NCBI GenBank assembly: GCA_964215915.1
Contig: CAXPEB010000071.1
Span: forward strand, 1-28,090
DNA from: UBA8524 sp964215915
GTDB taxonomy: Bacteria; Bacteroidota; Bacteroidia; UBA8524
Reading direction: 5' to 3'
Length of the DNA: 28,090 bases
Within the stretch, counting starts at the first letter, position 1; each line of letters starts with the position of its first letter. The position numbers were made by a program, and so were the translations under genes. Under the pieces are notes generated by a model. That model did no database searches, was not told where the DNA came from, and worked only from the letters and a program-made list of their open reading frames with translations. Below, one piece after another: positions 1-9,029 of the stretch.

Positions 1-25
1 GTTCAGACGTGTGCTCTTCCGATCT
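1..25. other. Illumina TruSeq adapter remnant (artefact)
   Basis: The first 25 bases match, from memory, the 3' part of the Illumina TruSeq read-2 adapter (it begins GTTCAGACGTG and ends CTCTTCCGATCT). They are untrimmed library sequence at a contig edge, not genome. The genomic sequence starts at about base 26, so the region upstream of the first gene is essentially missing. Confidence 0.97.
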
Positions 26-57
26 TAGTATACGTATATTCACGTCCATTTCATTGC

Positions 58-3000
58 ATGAGGGACAAGGGGCATATTCTGTTGATAGTGTTTATCTTAT
101 GCTCGTCCGTGACGAGCCTGAAAGCACAGTTCTACAATGTGTATGGAACAAGTGCCTTCGAATCCGGGAAAAATGTGCTGGTTGGGTTTGACGGAAATTA
201 CCTGGTTACCGGAACCCATGGAAGCTCTTCTTCCAACAAGAATGTCTTTATTTCCAAAATGAGCCCGGATGGCACTATAATTTGGACGAAATCCTATGGA
301 GGCAATGGAGACGAAGAAATATGGTGCATGATAAAAACCCTGGATTCGGCTTACGTTTTTGCAGGCTCCACATCCAGTGCAGGCAATGGTAATAAGGACG
401 GATGGCTGGTAAAAGTGGATACTTCAGGGAATATTATTTGGTCTACCACTGTCGGAGGGGGAGGTTTTGATGAATTCCGGAATATCTATCAGGCCATGGA
501 TTCCAGCTACATCATTCCTGCTTATACCGGTTCCTATGGTTCCGGATCTTACGATGCCTGGGTGCTTAAGCTTACCAAAACCGGAAGCCTCGTATGGACT
601 AAAGTATTTGGAAAAGGGCAGACAGATTATGCCGTGGAAGCCTTGCAAACCAATGGAGGACAGTTGTATACCATGACGTATTTTGTTGGCCATGGCGGTG
701 CTCTGGGAGGCTATGATTGGGTATTAGCCAAAATGAGCCCCAATGGCTCGATAATACAGTGGTATGCATACGGTGGCAATTACAATGAAGGGTGTCGCGA
801 TTTTCTGAAAACCCATGACAACGGCTTTCTGATGGTAGGGGAAACGGATATGCCGGGCAATGTCTCCAAACCAATGGTTATTAAGATAGACTCGAATGCC
901 AATCAGATATCCAGGCGAATTTATTCCATGCCCTATAATGGCTTTTCTGATATCTACCGGGCTTTTAATACCAAGGACAGTGGCTACATGCTGCTCGGAC
1001 ACTATAAAACTTCCGCCCAGGATGCCCTGATAATTAAACTGGACAAAAACCTGGACTTACAATGGAGTAAACTGATTGACTTAAACGGAACACAGATTTC
1101 ATTCGATGGGACATTTGACCCGAATGAAAATGTCTATTACTGGACAGGTTATACGACCCAAAACACAGGGTTTGGCGGGACTGACTTTTTTGTAGCCAAG
1201 CTGGACCTTGACGGAAGCTACGATTGCAGAGTTCATGATTCCAATATTGCCGATTTTACTCCCCCCAGCGGTAGTTATCGAAACTCAACACTTTCGTTTA
1301 CCACTGTGGATTCAACAACAGGGGGAGGACAGAATACCTATTACCTTTCTCCTTCGGCAGTTACTTTCCAGGTAAAAAACTTCAATTTGGATCCGGATTC
1401 GGTGCCTTTGAATCTACCGGTGTCCGCTCAATTTTGTTCCGGAGATTCAATTGTTTTGGATGCTACTTCCAAAGCAACAAAATGGTCCTGGAACACCGGA
1501 GACACAACTGCGAAGGTTTCTGCTAAGAGTACGAAGACATATACGGTCAAAGCGGAAAGAGATTATTGTTACAATTTTGATTCTACAAACGTGAGTGTTC
1601 GCGACAGTCTTAAGCTGATTGCCGTTGAAGATACCTTTATCTGTAATGGGGGAATATTCAATTATCAAGCTGCAGGTCAGGGAGGCGAATCATCCAAATA
1701 TTCCTTTACCTGGCGGGATTCGGCAACATTGACTTTGGTCAGTAACACATCTGCGGTTATTGACACACTGGGGGTATCCACTACTTACCTGGTGGAACTC
1801 TGGGACAGCTGTACAGCCTATCGGGCTGAAAAATATGTACGTGTTCAACTAAAGAATCCATTGAATTTATCGGAGCCATACTCAGACACCCTGGTTTGTT
1901 CCGGTGAGTGGGTCACGTTGCATGTGGATGCCAGTGGAGGAGATTCTTCTTCCTGGAATGTGGTGTGGGATAATGGATTGGGATCAGGCTTTTCCAAATC
2001 AGTAAGTATTTCGGATTCCATGGAATTTGTTGCCATACTCACAGACGGCTGTTCCATATTGGGCGATACCGCCCGTTTCAGAGTAAACGCCCGTGCACCA
2101 CTGAGTGTTTCATTTGGCTCTGACACCTTGATCTGTTACGGTGAAAACATACTGTTGAACCCGGAAGTTGAAGGTGGATTGGAGAGCCAGTATACATTTG
2201 ATTGGAATAATGCGTTGGGCTCAGCAAGCTCTCATAACCTGACCTTATTTGCCGCTGACACGTTCCGGGTAATAGTGTCGGACAACTGCAGCGAACCAAA
2301 TGATACCGCCGAGAGGATCGTATTCGTACGTGATCCTCTGCAAATAGGGACCAGTAGTGACACAACGGTATGCCAGGGAGAAACGTTTTTTATTCGGGCA
2401 TTCGGAACCGGTGGAGTTACCGGCTCATACCAGTATGATTGGAACAATGGGTTGAGCAGTAATGATACGATTCAACTGTCTCTCGATACCTCCAAGACCC
2501 TCAATGTAATACTCTCTGATAATTGCTCATTAGCAGATACCGGAGAAGTTACTATCACCGTACGCGATTTTCTGGATGTCACTGCCCGCACGGATACCAC
2601 CATTTGTAAAGGACAATCCGTATTGCTTTCGGCCACGGCTAGCGGTGGTTATTCCAACACGTATGCCTTCGATTGGGATAATGGCCTGGGTACCGGACAA
2701 ACCAAAATGGTTTCCCCGGATAGCACGACTTCCTACCGCGTTATCTTATCGGATAATTGCAGCCGGAACCATGATTCGGATGAGGTTACCATAACGGTGC
2801 GCCCTCCGCTTCAAATTTCAGTGCGTTCGGATACTACCATTTGTCGGGGGGAGGAAGTCTATTTATACACTACCCCAGGCGGAGGTTATTCGGCCAATTA
2901 TTCTTTTGCCTGGAACAACGGAGCCGGAACAAACCAGTCACCAAAGGTTGCTCCTTCTCATACAACTACCTATCGGGTAATTCTGAGCGATAACTGCAGC

Positions 3001-6000
3001 ACAAAGCCGGATACCCAATATGTTACGATCAATGTTAGGGATTCACTTTCGGTGATACTCAATTCGGATACCACCATCTGTAAGGGAGAATACGCGAGTC
3101 TCCGCGCCAATACCTTTGGCGGACTCAGCGGCGCACATACCCTGAGCTGGAGTGCCGGGTTAAATGGAGACAGTATCCACAGTGTCAACCCCGAAAATAC
3201 AACCTCATACGAAGTAATCCTGCGGGACTACTGTACCCTGGCTCCGGATACGGCACATATTCTTGTTACCGTGCGTCCTCAGCTGGATGTTACCCCCCGA
3301 TCGGATACAACGATTTGTTTGGGTGAGTCCGTACTGCTTTCTGCAACCGGAGCTGGCGGCCATTCTCCCGATTACCAATTCTTCTGGAACCAAGGAATAG
3401 GATCAGGACAAACCCGGTATACCATACCGGATTCAACCACCACCTACCGCGTTATCCTCACTGACAATTGCACGGTAAGACCGGATACCGGATTTGTTAC
3501 GATTACGGTCAGAGCCCCGCTCGACTTACAACCCAGAACGGATACCACAATATGTGTCGGAGAATCGGTGTTGCTCCATACGTTATCGTCCGGGGGATAT
3601 ACGCCCAACCACCATTATGACTGGGACCAGGGAGCAGGAAGTGGGAATTACCTCTCCGTCAGCCCTTCCGTCAGCACCCGTTACCAGGTCATTCTTACGG
3701 ATAACTGTACGGTGGATGGAGATACCGACTATGTGGATATACTGGTCAGAGCTCCTTTGGACATACAGGCAAGAACCGATTCCATCCTCTGCATTGGGGA
3801 AAGTGTTACTCTTTGGGCGGATGCTTCCGGAGGTGATAGCAGCAGATACAGGTACACCTGGAATCAGGGACTTGATACGGGTAGGGTTCAAATGGTGAGC
3901 CCGGATACTACTACCACCTACCGGGTGGTTTTATCCGATGCTTGTACGGTACAGAATGACACCTCCGAAGTTACCATTCTGGTACGCCCTCCGCTGGATA
4001 TTACGGAACGGAGCGACACGTTTATCTGCGTGGGGGAAATAGTACGCCTTTATGCCGAAGGGAGTGGTGGGTATGCTCCCGGATATACCTTTACCTGGGA
4101 TTCGGGCCTGGATACCGGAAACCAAAATACAGTGAATCCGCCGGTGACAACAACCTATCGGGTTATTCTTACCGATAACTGTACCTCCGACCCAGACACG
4201 GGATTTACAACGGTAATTGTAAGAAAGCCGCTCACACTTATCAAAAGGTCAGATACAACTGTATGTGTGGGGGAAGAAGTAGAGCTGTATTTCGAGGGAA
4301 CAGGAGGAGACTCACAGCACTATACCTTTATCTGGAACCACGATGCTGGAACCGGGAACTACCGAAAGGTTACACCCGACAGTACTATTCGATACATTGT
4401 ACACCTCACGGATAATTGTACACTTGAGTCTGGCGTGGATTCCGTGGATATTACCGTTCGTGCCCCATTGGAATTGCAAACCCGGTCGGATACGACCCTT
4501 TGTGAGGGAGAAGGAGTATATCTGTATTCACTGGCCTCAGGCGGATATTCCCCGCAGTATGACTGGATATGGGATGAGGGAATAGGGAGCAACCCGGTTC
4601 CGCTTGTATATCCGGATACCACAACGGTATTTACTTCCATACTTACCGATTACTGTACCGTAGCTTCCGACACCGATTCTGTGACAATCTTTGTTCGCCC
4701 GCCACTGGAAGTTACGCCCCAAAGCGATACCCTGATTTGTGTCGGAGAATTTGTGAATCTTCATGCCACGGCAAGTGGGGGCTATTCCCCTCAATATGCG
4801 TTTGACTGGGGAAATGGCCTGGATACCGGGCAGTTAAATTGGGTAAGCCCGCCTCAGGACAGTGTGTTTCAGGTAGTTTTAAGTGACGCCTGTACCGTAG
4901 AACCGGATACGGGTTTTGTGACTGTTCGGGTACGTGATCCCCTCAGCCTGAGTCCACGCAGTGATTCTATCCTTTGTATCGGAGAAAGTATCCGGCTCTA
5001 TGCTTCCGGAAGCGGTGGTGATAGCAGCTATTATTTCCGCTGGAACCAAGGTACGGATACCATCGATCAACCCAACGTTTCCCCCACGGTAACAACGGTA
5101 TATGAAGTGATTGTGAGAGATGCCTGTACGGTAAAGCCGGATACCGGGTTTGTCACCATAAATGTCCGACAACCGCTGGATGTAACGGCCAGGCCCGATA
5201 CGTTCCTGTGCCGGGGGGAATCTGTTTATTTTTATGCAGCAGGTACCGGAGGAGACAGTACACGCTATTCCTATACCTGGGATAATGGCATAGGGTTGGC
5301 CGACGGTTTCCCGGCCACTATTGATAGTACCATAACCTACCGGGTAATATTACAGGATCAATGCACGGAACTCAATGACACCGATTATGTGACGATCCAT
5401 ACCCGACAGCCACTCACCATCGATCCCAGAACCGACTCAACGATTTGTATCGGCCAGTCAATAGAGGTTTATGGCCTCCCTTCCGGAGGGTATGATACCG
5501 GTTATGTCTATACCTGGAACAACGGGTTAAGCAGTCAGGCGAGGCATACCGTCATGCCGGCAACAACAACCCTGTACCAGGTAATACTGAATGACAATTG
5601 TACCGTCATTCCTGATACGGCAACATTTACGGTACATGTCAGGGATCCGCTTGCGCTAACCATCAGAACAGATACTTTCATTTGTCAGGGTGAATCGGTA
5701 ATACTTTACGTTTCAGCCACTGGCGGTGATCCCAATCAATATACGTATACGTGGGATCAGGGATTGGGCGTACAGAAAGATCCCCAGGTTTCCCCAACCG
5801 TCAATACCAACTACTTCGTTACGCTCACGGACAATTGTACAACTTTGTCGGATACAGGGTCTGTGTATATCGAACTGCCTGTCCCTCTCGCCATCACCCT
5901 TAGCAACGATACGCTGATATGCCGCAATGAACCGGTGATCATGCAGGCAGCCGGAACGGGAGGGTTACCGGCCAACTATGAATTTGACTGGGGCACTTTG

Positions 6001-6900
6001 GGAACCGGAAGGAGTAAACAGGTGAATCCGCTTGTTACCACTACCTACCCGGTGGTATTCCGTGATAACTGCGCTAACCCGGTGACAGATAGTATCCGGG
6101 TGGAAGTGCAGGTGCCACTCGTTCCGGGTTTCGTTTCCGATCCGGAATGGGCGTGTATGCCCAATGAAGTTGATTTCTCCGATACGACTTTCAACAGCGC
6201 CGGCTGCTGGTTTTTGTGGGAGTATGGAGACGGTGTTTCAGATACAGGAGTAGACCTCAATGCAGTAACACATAGTTTTCCGGCGGTTGGGACCTATCCT
6301 GTAAGGTTGATCCTGAGAAGCCCCCTCGGATGTCTTGATACGTCTTACTTCCTGGATTTTGTGGTATATCCGGATCCGGTTGCTTCATTCAGTTATGATT
6401 ATGAAGAGAACTCGCCAACCGACATGACCATTCTTTTCACCAATACCACAAAGGGTGGGCAAGATTATTATTGGGATTACGGCGACCTGGCAACGGACGA
6501 GCTGGTTGAAAACCCCTCACATGCCTTTGCAGAGCCGGGCATTTATCCGGTGGTAATGACTGCGGTGAATGAATGGGGGTGTATGGATAGTGTTTGGGAT
6601 ACTTTGGATGTCAAGGATGTATTCCGTGTATTCCTGCCGAATGCCTTTACCCCCGGAGAATCGGATACATTGAACAGCAGCTTTGGTCCCGTAGGTACCG
6701 GAATAGCCACTTTCAAGCTTAGGGTTTATAACCGCTGGGGGGAGCTGGTGTATGAAACGGATGAAGGTAAATTCTGGGATGGTCAAAATGAGCGGAGTGG
6801 TAACTCTGCTCCTCAGGGGGTCTATACTTACGTGATGCAGGTTTATTCCACCCGGGGTGCGAGAAAGACGTATACCGGGGTGATACATTTATTAAAATAG
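58..6900 (+). CDS. Giant T9SS type B surface protein: propeller, 19 Ig/PKD-like repeats, CHU_C sorting domain
   Basis: This 2280-residue protein is predicted to be exported by the type IX secretion system and held at the cell surface, possibly as an adhesin or stalk; its ligand is unknown. Residues 1-23 form a signal peptide (cleavage after LKA). Residues of about 55-390 hold six or seven propeller-like blades with a strand of the type DxWLxKxDxxGxIxW, each followed by a YGG turn. A degenerate module (about 455-515) precedes 19 tandem modules of about 79 residues (516-2018), each with two cysteines. Two PKD domains with W-x-YGD cores follow (about 2022-2187). Residues 2188-2280 are the gliding-motility-associated C-terminal (type B) sorting domain: FLPNAFTP, YNRWGELVYE, WDGQ, PQGVYTY. 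The frame is open upstream to the contig edge, but the signal peptide supports the ATG at 58. No Shine-Dalgarno is seen. The flippase gene follows after 27 bases. Confidence 0.95.
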   Translation: MRDKGHILLIVFILCSSVTSLKAQFYNVYGTSAFESGKNVLVGFDGNYLVTGTHGSSSSNKNVFISKMSPDGTIIWTKSYGGNGDEEIWCMIKTLDSAYVFAGSTSSAGNGNKDGWLVKVDTSGNIIWSTTVGGGGFDEFRNIYQAMDSSYIIPAYTGSYGSGSYDAWVLKLTKTGSLVWTKVFGKGQTDYAVEALQTNGGQLYTMTYFVGHGGALGGYDWVLAKMSPNGSIIQWYAYGGNYNEGCRDFLKTHDNGFLMVGETDMPGNVSKPMVIKIDSNANQISRRIYSMPYNGFSDIYRAFNTKDSGYMLLGHYKTSAQDALIIKLDKNLDLQWSKLIDLNGTQISFDGTFDPNENVYYWTGYTTQNTGFGGTDFFVAKLDLDGSYDCRVHDSNIADFTPPSGSYRNSTLSFTTVDSTTGGGQNTYYLSPSAVTFQVKNFNLDPDSVPLNLPVSAQFCSGDSIVLDATSKATKWSWNTGDTTAKVSAKSTKTYTVKAERDYCYNFDSTNVSVRDSLKLIAVEDTFICNGGIFNYQAAGQGGESSKYSFTWRDSATLTLVSNTSAVIDTLGVSTTYLVELWDSCTAYRAEKYVRVQLKNPLNLSEPYSDTLVCSGEWVTLHVDASGGDSSSWNVVWDNGLGSGFSKSVSISDSMEFVAILTDGCSILGDTARFRVNARAPLSVSFGSDTLICYGENILLNPEVEGGLESQYTFDWNNALGSASSHNLTLFAADTFRVIVSDNCSEPNDTAERIVFVRDPLQIGTSSDTTVCQGETFFIRAFGTGGVTGSYQYDWNNGLSSNDTIQLSLDTSKTLNVILSDNCSLADTGEVTITVRDFLDVTARTDTTICKGQSVLLSATASGGYSNTYAFDWDNGLGTGQTKMVSPDSTTSYRVILSDNCSRNHDSDEVTITVRPPLQISVRSDTTICRGEEVYLYTTPGGGYSANYSFAWNNGAGTNQSPKVAPSHTTTYRVILSDNCSTKPDTQYVTINVRDSLSVILNSDTTICKGEYASLRANTFGGLSGAHTLSWSAGLNGDSIHSVNPENTTSYEVILRDYCTLAPDTAHILVTVRPQLDVTPRSDTTICLGESVLLSATGAGGHSPDYQFFWNQGIGSGQTRYTIPDSTTTYRVILTDNCTVRPDTGFVTITVRAPLDLQPRTDTTICVGESVLLHTLSSGGYTPNHHYDWDQGAGSGNYLSVSPSVSTRYQVILTDNCTVDGDTDYVDILVRAPLDIQARTDSILCIGESVTLWADASGGDSSRYRYTWNQGLDTGRVQMVSPDTTTTYRVVLSDACTVQNDTSEVTILVRPPLDITERSDTFICVGEIVRLYAEGSGGYAPGYTFTWDSGLDTGNQNTVNPPVTTTYRVILTDNCTSDPDTGFTTVIVRKPLTLIKRSDTTVCVGEEVELYFEGTGGDSQHYTFIWNHDAGTGNYRKVTPDSTIRYIVHLTDNCTLESGVDSVDITVRAPLELQTRSDTTLCEGEGVYLYSLASGGYSPQYDWIWDEGIGSNPVPLVYPDTTTVFTSILTDYCTVASDTDSVTIFVRPPLEVTPQSDTLICVGEFVNLHATASGGYSPQYAFDWGNGLDTGQLNWVSPPQDSVFQVVLSDACTVEPDTGFVTVRVRDPLSLSPRSDSILCIGESIRLYASGSGGDSSYYFRWNQGTDTIDQPNVSPTVTTVYEVIVRDACTVKPDTGFVTINVRQPLDVTARPDTFLCRGESVYFYAAGTGGDSTRYSYTWDNGIGLADGFPATIDSTITYRVILQDQCTELNDTDYVTIHTRQPLTIDPRTDSTICIGQSIEVYGLPSGGYDTGYVYTWNNGLSSQARHTVMPATTTLYQVILNDNCTVIPDTATFTVHVRDPLALTIRTDTFICQGESVILYVSATGGDPNQYTYTWDQGLGVQKDPQVSPTVNTNYFVTLTDNCTTLSDTGSVYIELPVPLAITLSNDTLICRNEPVIMQAAGTGGLPANYEFDWGTLGTGRSKQVNPLVTTTYPVVFRDNCANPVTDSIRVEVQVPLVPGFVSDPEWACMPNEVDFSDTTFNSAGCWFLWEYGDGVSDTGVDLNAVTHSFPAVGTYPVRLILRSPLGCLDTSYFLDFVVYPDPVASFSYDYEENSPTDMTILFTNTTKGGQDYYWDYGDLATDELVENPSHAFAEPGIYPVVMTAVNEWGCMDSVWDTLDVKDVFRVFLPNAFTPGESDTLNSSFGPVGTGIATFKLRVYNRWGELVYETDEGKFWDGQNERSGNSAPQGVYTYVMQVYSTRGARKTYTGVIHLLK
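1603..6111 (+). repeat. Array of 19 tandem 79-residue (about 237-base) modules
   Basis: The modules lie inside the giant surface protein, residues 516-2018 (1503 residues divided by 19 is 79.1). The pattern is xPLxVxxRSDTTICxGE, then a GG turn, a YxFxWNxGLGTG core, a TTTYRVILxDNC segment, and an xPDTxxVTIxVR end. Every copy has exactly two cysteines, one in the TIC segment (about position 14) and one in the DNC segment (about position 65). The central copies (about 5-17) resemble each other most; the first few and the last are more diverged. The copies differ enough at DNA level that I saw no long exact repeats. Confidence 0.93.
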
Positions 6901-6927
6901 CTGATTAAGCCTATTATTGTTGGAATA

Positions 6928-8415
6928 ATGGGGGTAATTCGAAAACAGGGCCTTTGGTCTACCATCTATATTTATGGTGGGTTCGTGTTTGGTTTTGTCA
7001 ATACGCTGATCCTGTTTCCAAGGCTACTTACACAGGAAATGTATGGCCTAACCACAGTGTTGATCGATACGGCCAAATTCCTCTCAACAATCTCACTTTT
7101 TGGTTCCTTATCCTTAATTGTAAAGTTCTTTCCCTTTTACAAAAGGAACCTTGAGCAAAGACAAATAGATCTTCTCAAGCTCACTCTTATCATATCCCTT
7201 GCAGGAACCGGGCTAACCCTGTTCGGGATATTTTGGAAGACAGATTGGGTGATCCGGAAATTCGGTGCCAACTCTCCTTTGTTTACGGATTATTTCTACT
7301 GGGTCATTCCGCTGTTTATAAGCATGGTACTGTACAACCTGATGGAGACCTATGCTTCCGTATATCGTTTTACACGAATAGGGGCATTGTTCAGGGAAGT
7401 GGGAGTGAGACTGTTTGTGAGCGTGGCACTGGTTCTGGTGGGTATGAATGTGCTGGGAGATCAGGAGTTCATTGCCGTTTATACCATGCAGTATATTCCC
7501 GTATTCATTGCACTCATTGTGTTTCTCCGGTATAAAAAGCTGCTTTGGATACCTTCCGGTTTCAGTACTGTTACAAAGAAATACCGAAACAAAATATTCG
7601 AGTTTGCCATATACATACAGGGAGGAATCATTCTTTCCGTTGCTGCAATTACCATTGATTCCATCTTTATTGCCGCTATGGGAGGGCTCCCCAAGGTAGC
7701 CACGTTTACCGTTGGCAGGTACTTGTCGGAACTTGTTCATGCCCCATACAGAGCCTTTTCCGCGATAAGTGCACCGATCATATCAGAAGCCTGGAAGACC
7801 AAGAACCTGAAGCTGCTCCAGGATATTTATGTTAAGTCGTCAATAAATCAGTTGATTGCCGGCATTTTTGCCTTTAGTATTTTATGGATATGTTTTGATC
7901 CCATCCTGATTTGGCTGGGTAATTCGTTCAGGGAAGCCAAATGGGTGTTTTTTGTTCTCGGCTTAACCAGGATAGTTGATCTGGGGGCTGGTTTAAATGC
8001 AGAGATACTCGGTACTTCCAGCAAATGGAGGTTCAACTTTGTCGCTCAGTCCATTCTGATATTTCTGTTTATTCCCATAAACTATGTACTGCTGAAGGAA
8101 TTCAGCATAGTTGGAAGTGCGTTTGCCAGTCTGATTGCATTCGTGGGGTATAACCTGGTCAGGTACGTTTACTTATACCGGAAATTCAAATTACAGCCTT
8201 TTACGATTCAAACGTTGACACCGATTTTGCTGGCAGGAATCCTTTTGGGCGCCTGGGAGTGGTTTAGCGGTTCCGATACCGGAAATGCCATTGTACAATC
8301 GGCTATTGGAGCCTTTGTATTCGCCCTGATCTTTTTAGGAGCTATATTGTTGCTTGGGACTTCCCCTGATCTGAACGTCTTCGTCAGGCAGCTGAAGGAC
8401 AAGTATTTGAGCTAG
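6928..8415 (+). CDS. Wzx-like polysaccharide flippase (MOP/PST superfamily)
   Basis: This 495-residue integral membrane protein should move lipid-linked oligosaccharide units across the inner membrane. Its length and pattern of about 12-14 hydrophobic helices separated by short charged loops fit the polysaccharide-transporter/MATE-like family. The N-terminus (MGVIRKQGLWSTIYIYGGFV) is the usual family opening: a short basic amphipathic stretch leading into helix 1. The start ATG lies 27 bases after the giant surface-protein gene, with no terminator between, so co-transcription is likely. Its stop overlaps the stop of the oppositely oriented SIS gene by 4 bases. The exact substrate cannot be read from the sequence, but the flanking sugar genes suggest an O-antigen or capsule repeat unit. 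No Wzy-type polymerase is in the window. Confidence 0.9.
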   Translation: MGVIRKQGLWSTIYIYGGFVFGFVNTLILFPRLLTQEMYGLTTVLIDTAKFLSTISLFGSLSLIVKFFPFYKRNLEQRQIDLLKLTLIISLAGTGLTLFGIFWKTDWVIRKFGANSPLFTDYFYWVIPLFISMVLYNLMETYASVYRFTRIGALFREVGVRLFVSVALVLVGMNVLGDQEFIAVYTMQYIPVFIALIVFLRYKKLLWIPSGFSTVTKKYRNKIFEFAIYIQGGIILSVAAITIDSIFIAAMGGLPKVATFTVGRYLSELVHAPYRAFSAISAPIISEAWKTKNLKLLQDIYVKSSINQLIAGIFAFSILWICFDPILIWLGNSFREAKWVFFVLGLTRIVDLGAGLNAEILGTSSKWRFNFVAQSILIFLFIPINYVLLKEFSIVGSAFASLIAFVGYNLVRYVYLYRKFKLQPFTIQTLTPILLAGILLGAWEWFSGSDTGNAIVQSAIGAFVFALIFLGAILLLGTSPDLNVFVRQLKDKYLS

Positions 8416-9029
8416 TCAAACGGCTTGTTTTTATCAAAAATATTCGCTTGTCCGGAGCAATGCAGATAGGCATCCAGAATCAGATGAATGAGGTATAGGT
8501 GGCCAATTTCCACGAGCCCGTAGGATTTGGAAGCAAGGTGAAACCGGAGGAGGCCTTTGCGTGAAAGTTTATTGTCAGGCTCAAAGCCCGAGAGGGTAAT
8601 AGTGGGGCAATTGATTTCGCTGGCATAGGACTCTGCCCGTAGAATATTTGCGGAATTTCCGGAGCTGCTGATCAGGATAATCAAATCCCCGGGATTGGCA
8701 TGAATGCGCAGGGCTTCAGTAAAGGCATCTTCATAGCTGAAATCATTGGATAGACAGGTGAGCAATGAAGCATCACTGAAGCACATTGCACGGATCTTTC
8801 CGTTTTTACTGATGTCAGTCGACATATGACTGGCAATACCTGCACTACCGCCATTTCCGATAATGATAATTTTCTTTTCCGCCTCTTTGGTGCTGATGAA
8901 AAGGTCGACGCCTTTTTCAATGGCAGACTCGAATGAAATCGGGGCATCTTGCCAGCTGCTAGTAGCGGAAGTCAATACCTTGTGGAATACGTCAAGGTAT
9001 TCTTTGGAAAATTGCGCTATTCCCTTCAT
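8412..9029 (-). CDS. SIS-domain sugar isomerase, GmhA-like
   Basis: This 205-residue protein has a single SIS fold like phosphoheptose isomerase (GmhA), which converts sedoheptulose 7-phosphate to a manno-heptose 7-phosphate. The phosphate-binding loops are visible: GNGGS at residues 58-62 and SSSGNS at 121-126. H68 and H182 sit where GmhA has its conserved active-site histidines. The positions usually held by Glu and Gln in GmhA appear as D72 and E174 in my manual alignment, so the substrate may differ. It is the last gene of the minus-strand glycan operon, and its ATG overlaps the stop of the cytidylyltransferase-kinase gene by 4 bases, the classic partner of GmhA. No GmhB phosphatase is present. 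The general SIS isomerase call is strong; heptose specificity is inferred. Confidence 0.88.
   Translation of the reverse strand: MKGIAQFSKEYLDVFHKVLTSATSSWQDAPISFESAIEKGVDLFISTKEAEKKIIIIGNGGSAGIASHMSTDISKNGKIRAMCFSDASLLTCLSNDFSYEDAFTEALRIHANPGDLIILISSSGNSANILRAESYASEINCPTITLSGFEPDNKLSRKGLLRFHLASKSYGLVEIGHLYLIHLILDAYLHCSGQANIFDKNKPFD

Noticed and set aside
9..191. 60-residue reading frame starting at base 9
   Set aside because: It starts inside the adapter sequence and is out of frame with the giant surface gene that covers it from base 58.
1603..6111. Periodic DNA as a CRISPR array or satellite
   Set aside because: The period (about 237 bases) is coding, in frame and diverged between copies; there are no short identical repeats with unique spacers.
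1603..6111. Calling the modules SprB repeats
   Set aside because: SprB repeats are shorter (about 37 residues) with a different cysteine and glycine spacing; these 79-residue modules are only loosely similar in the GG...YxW core.
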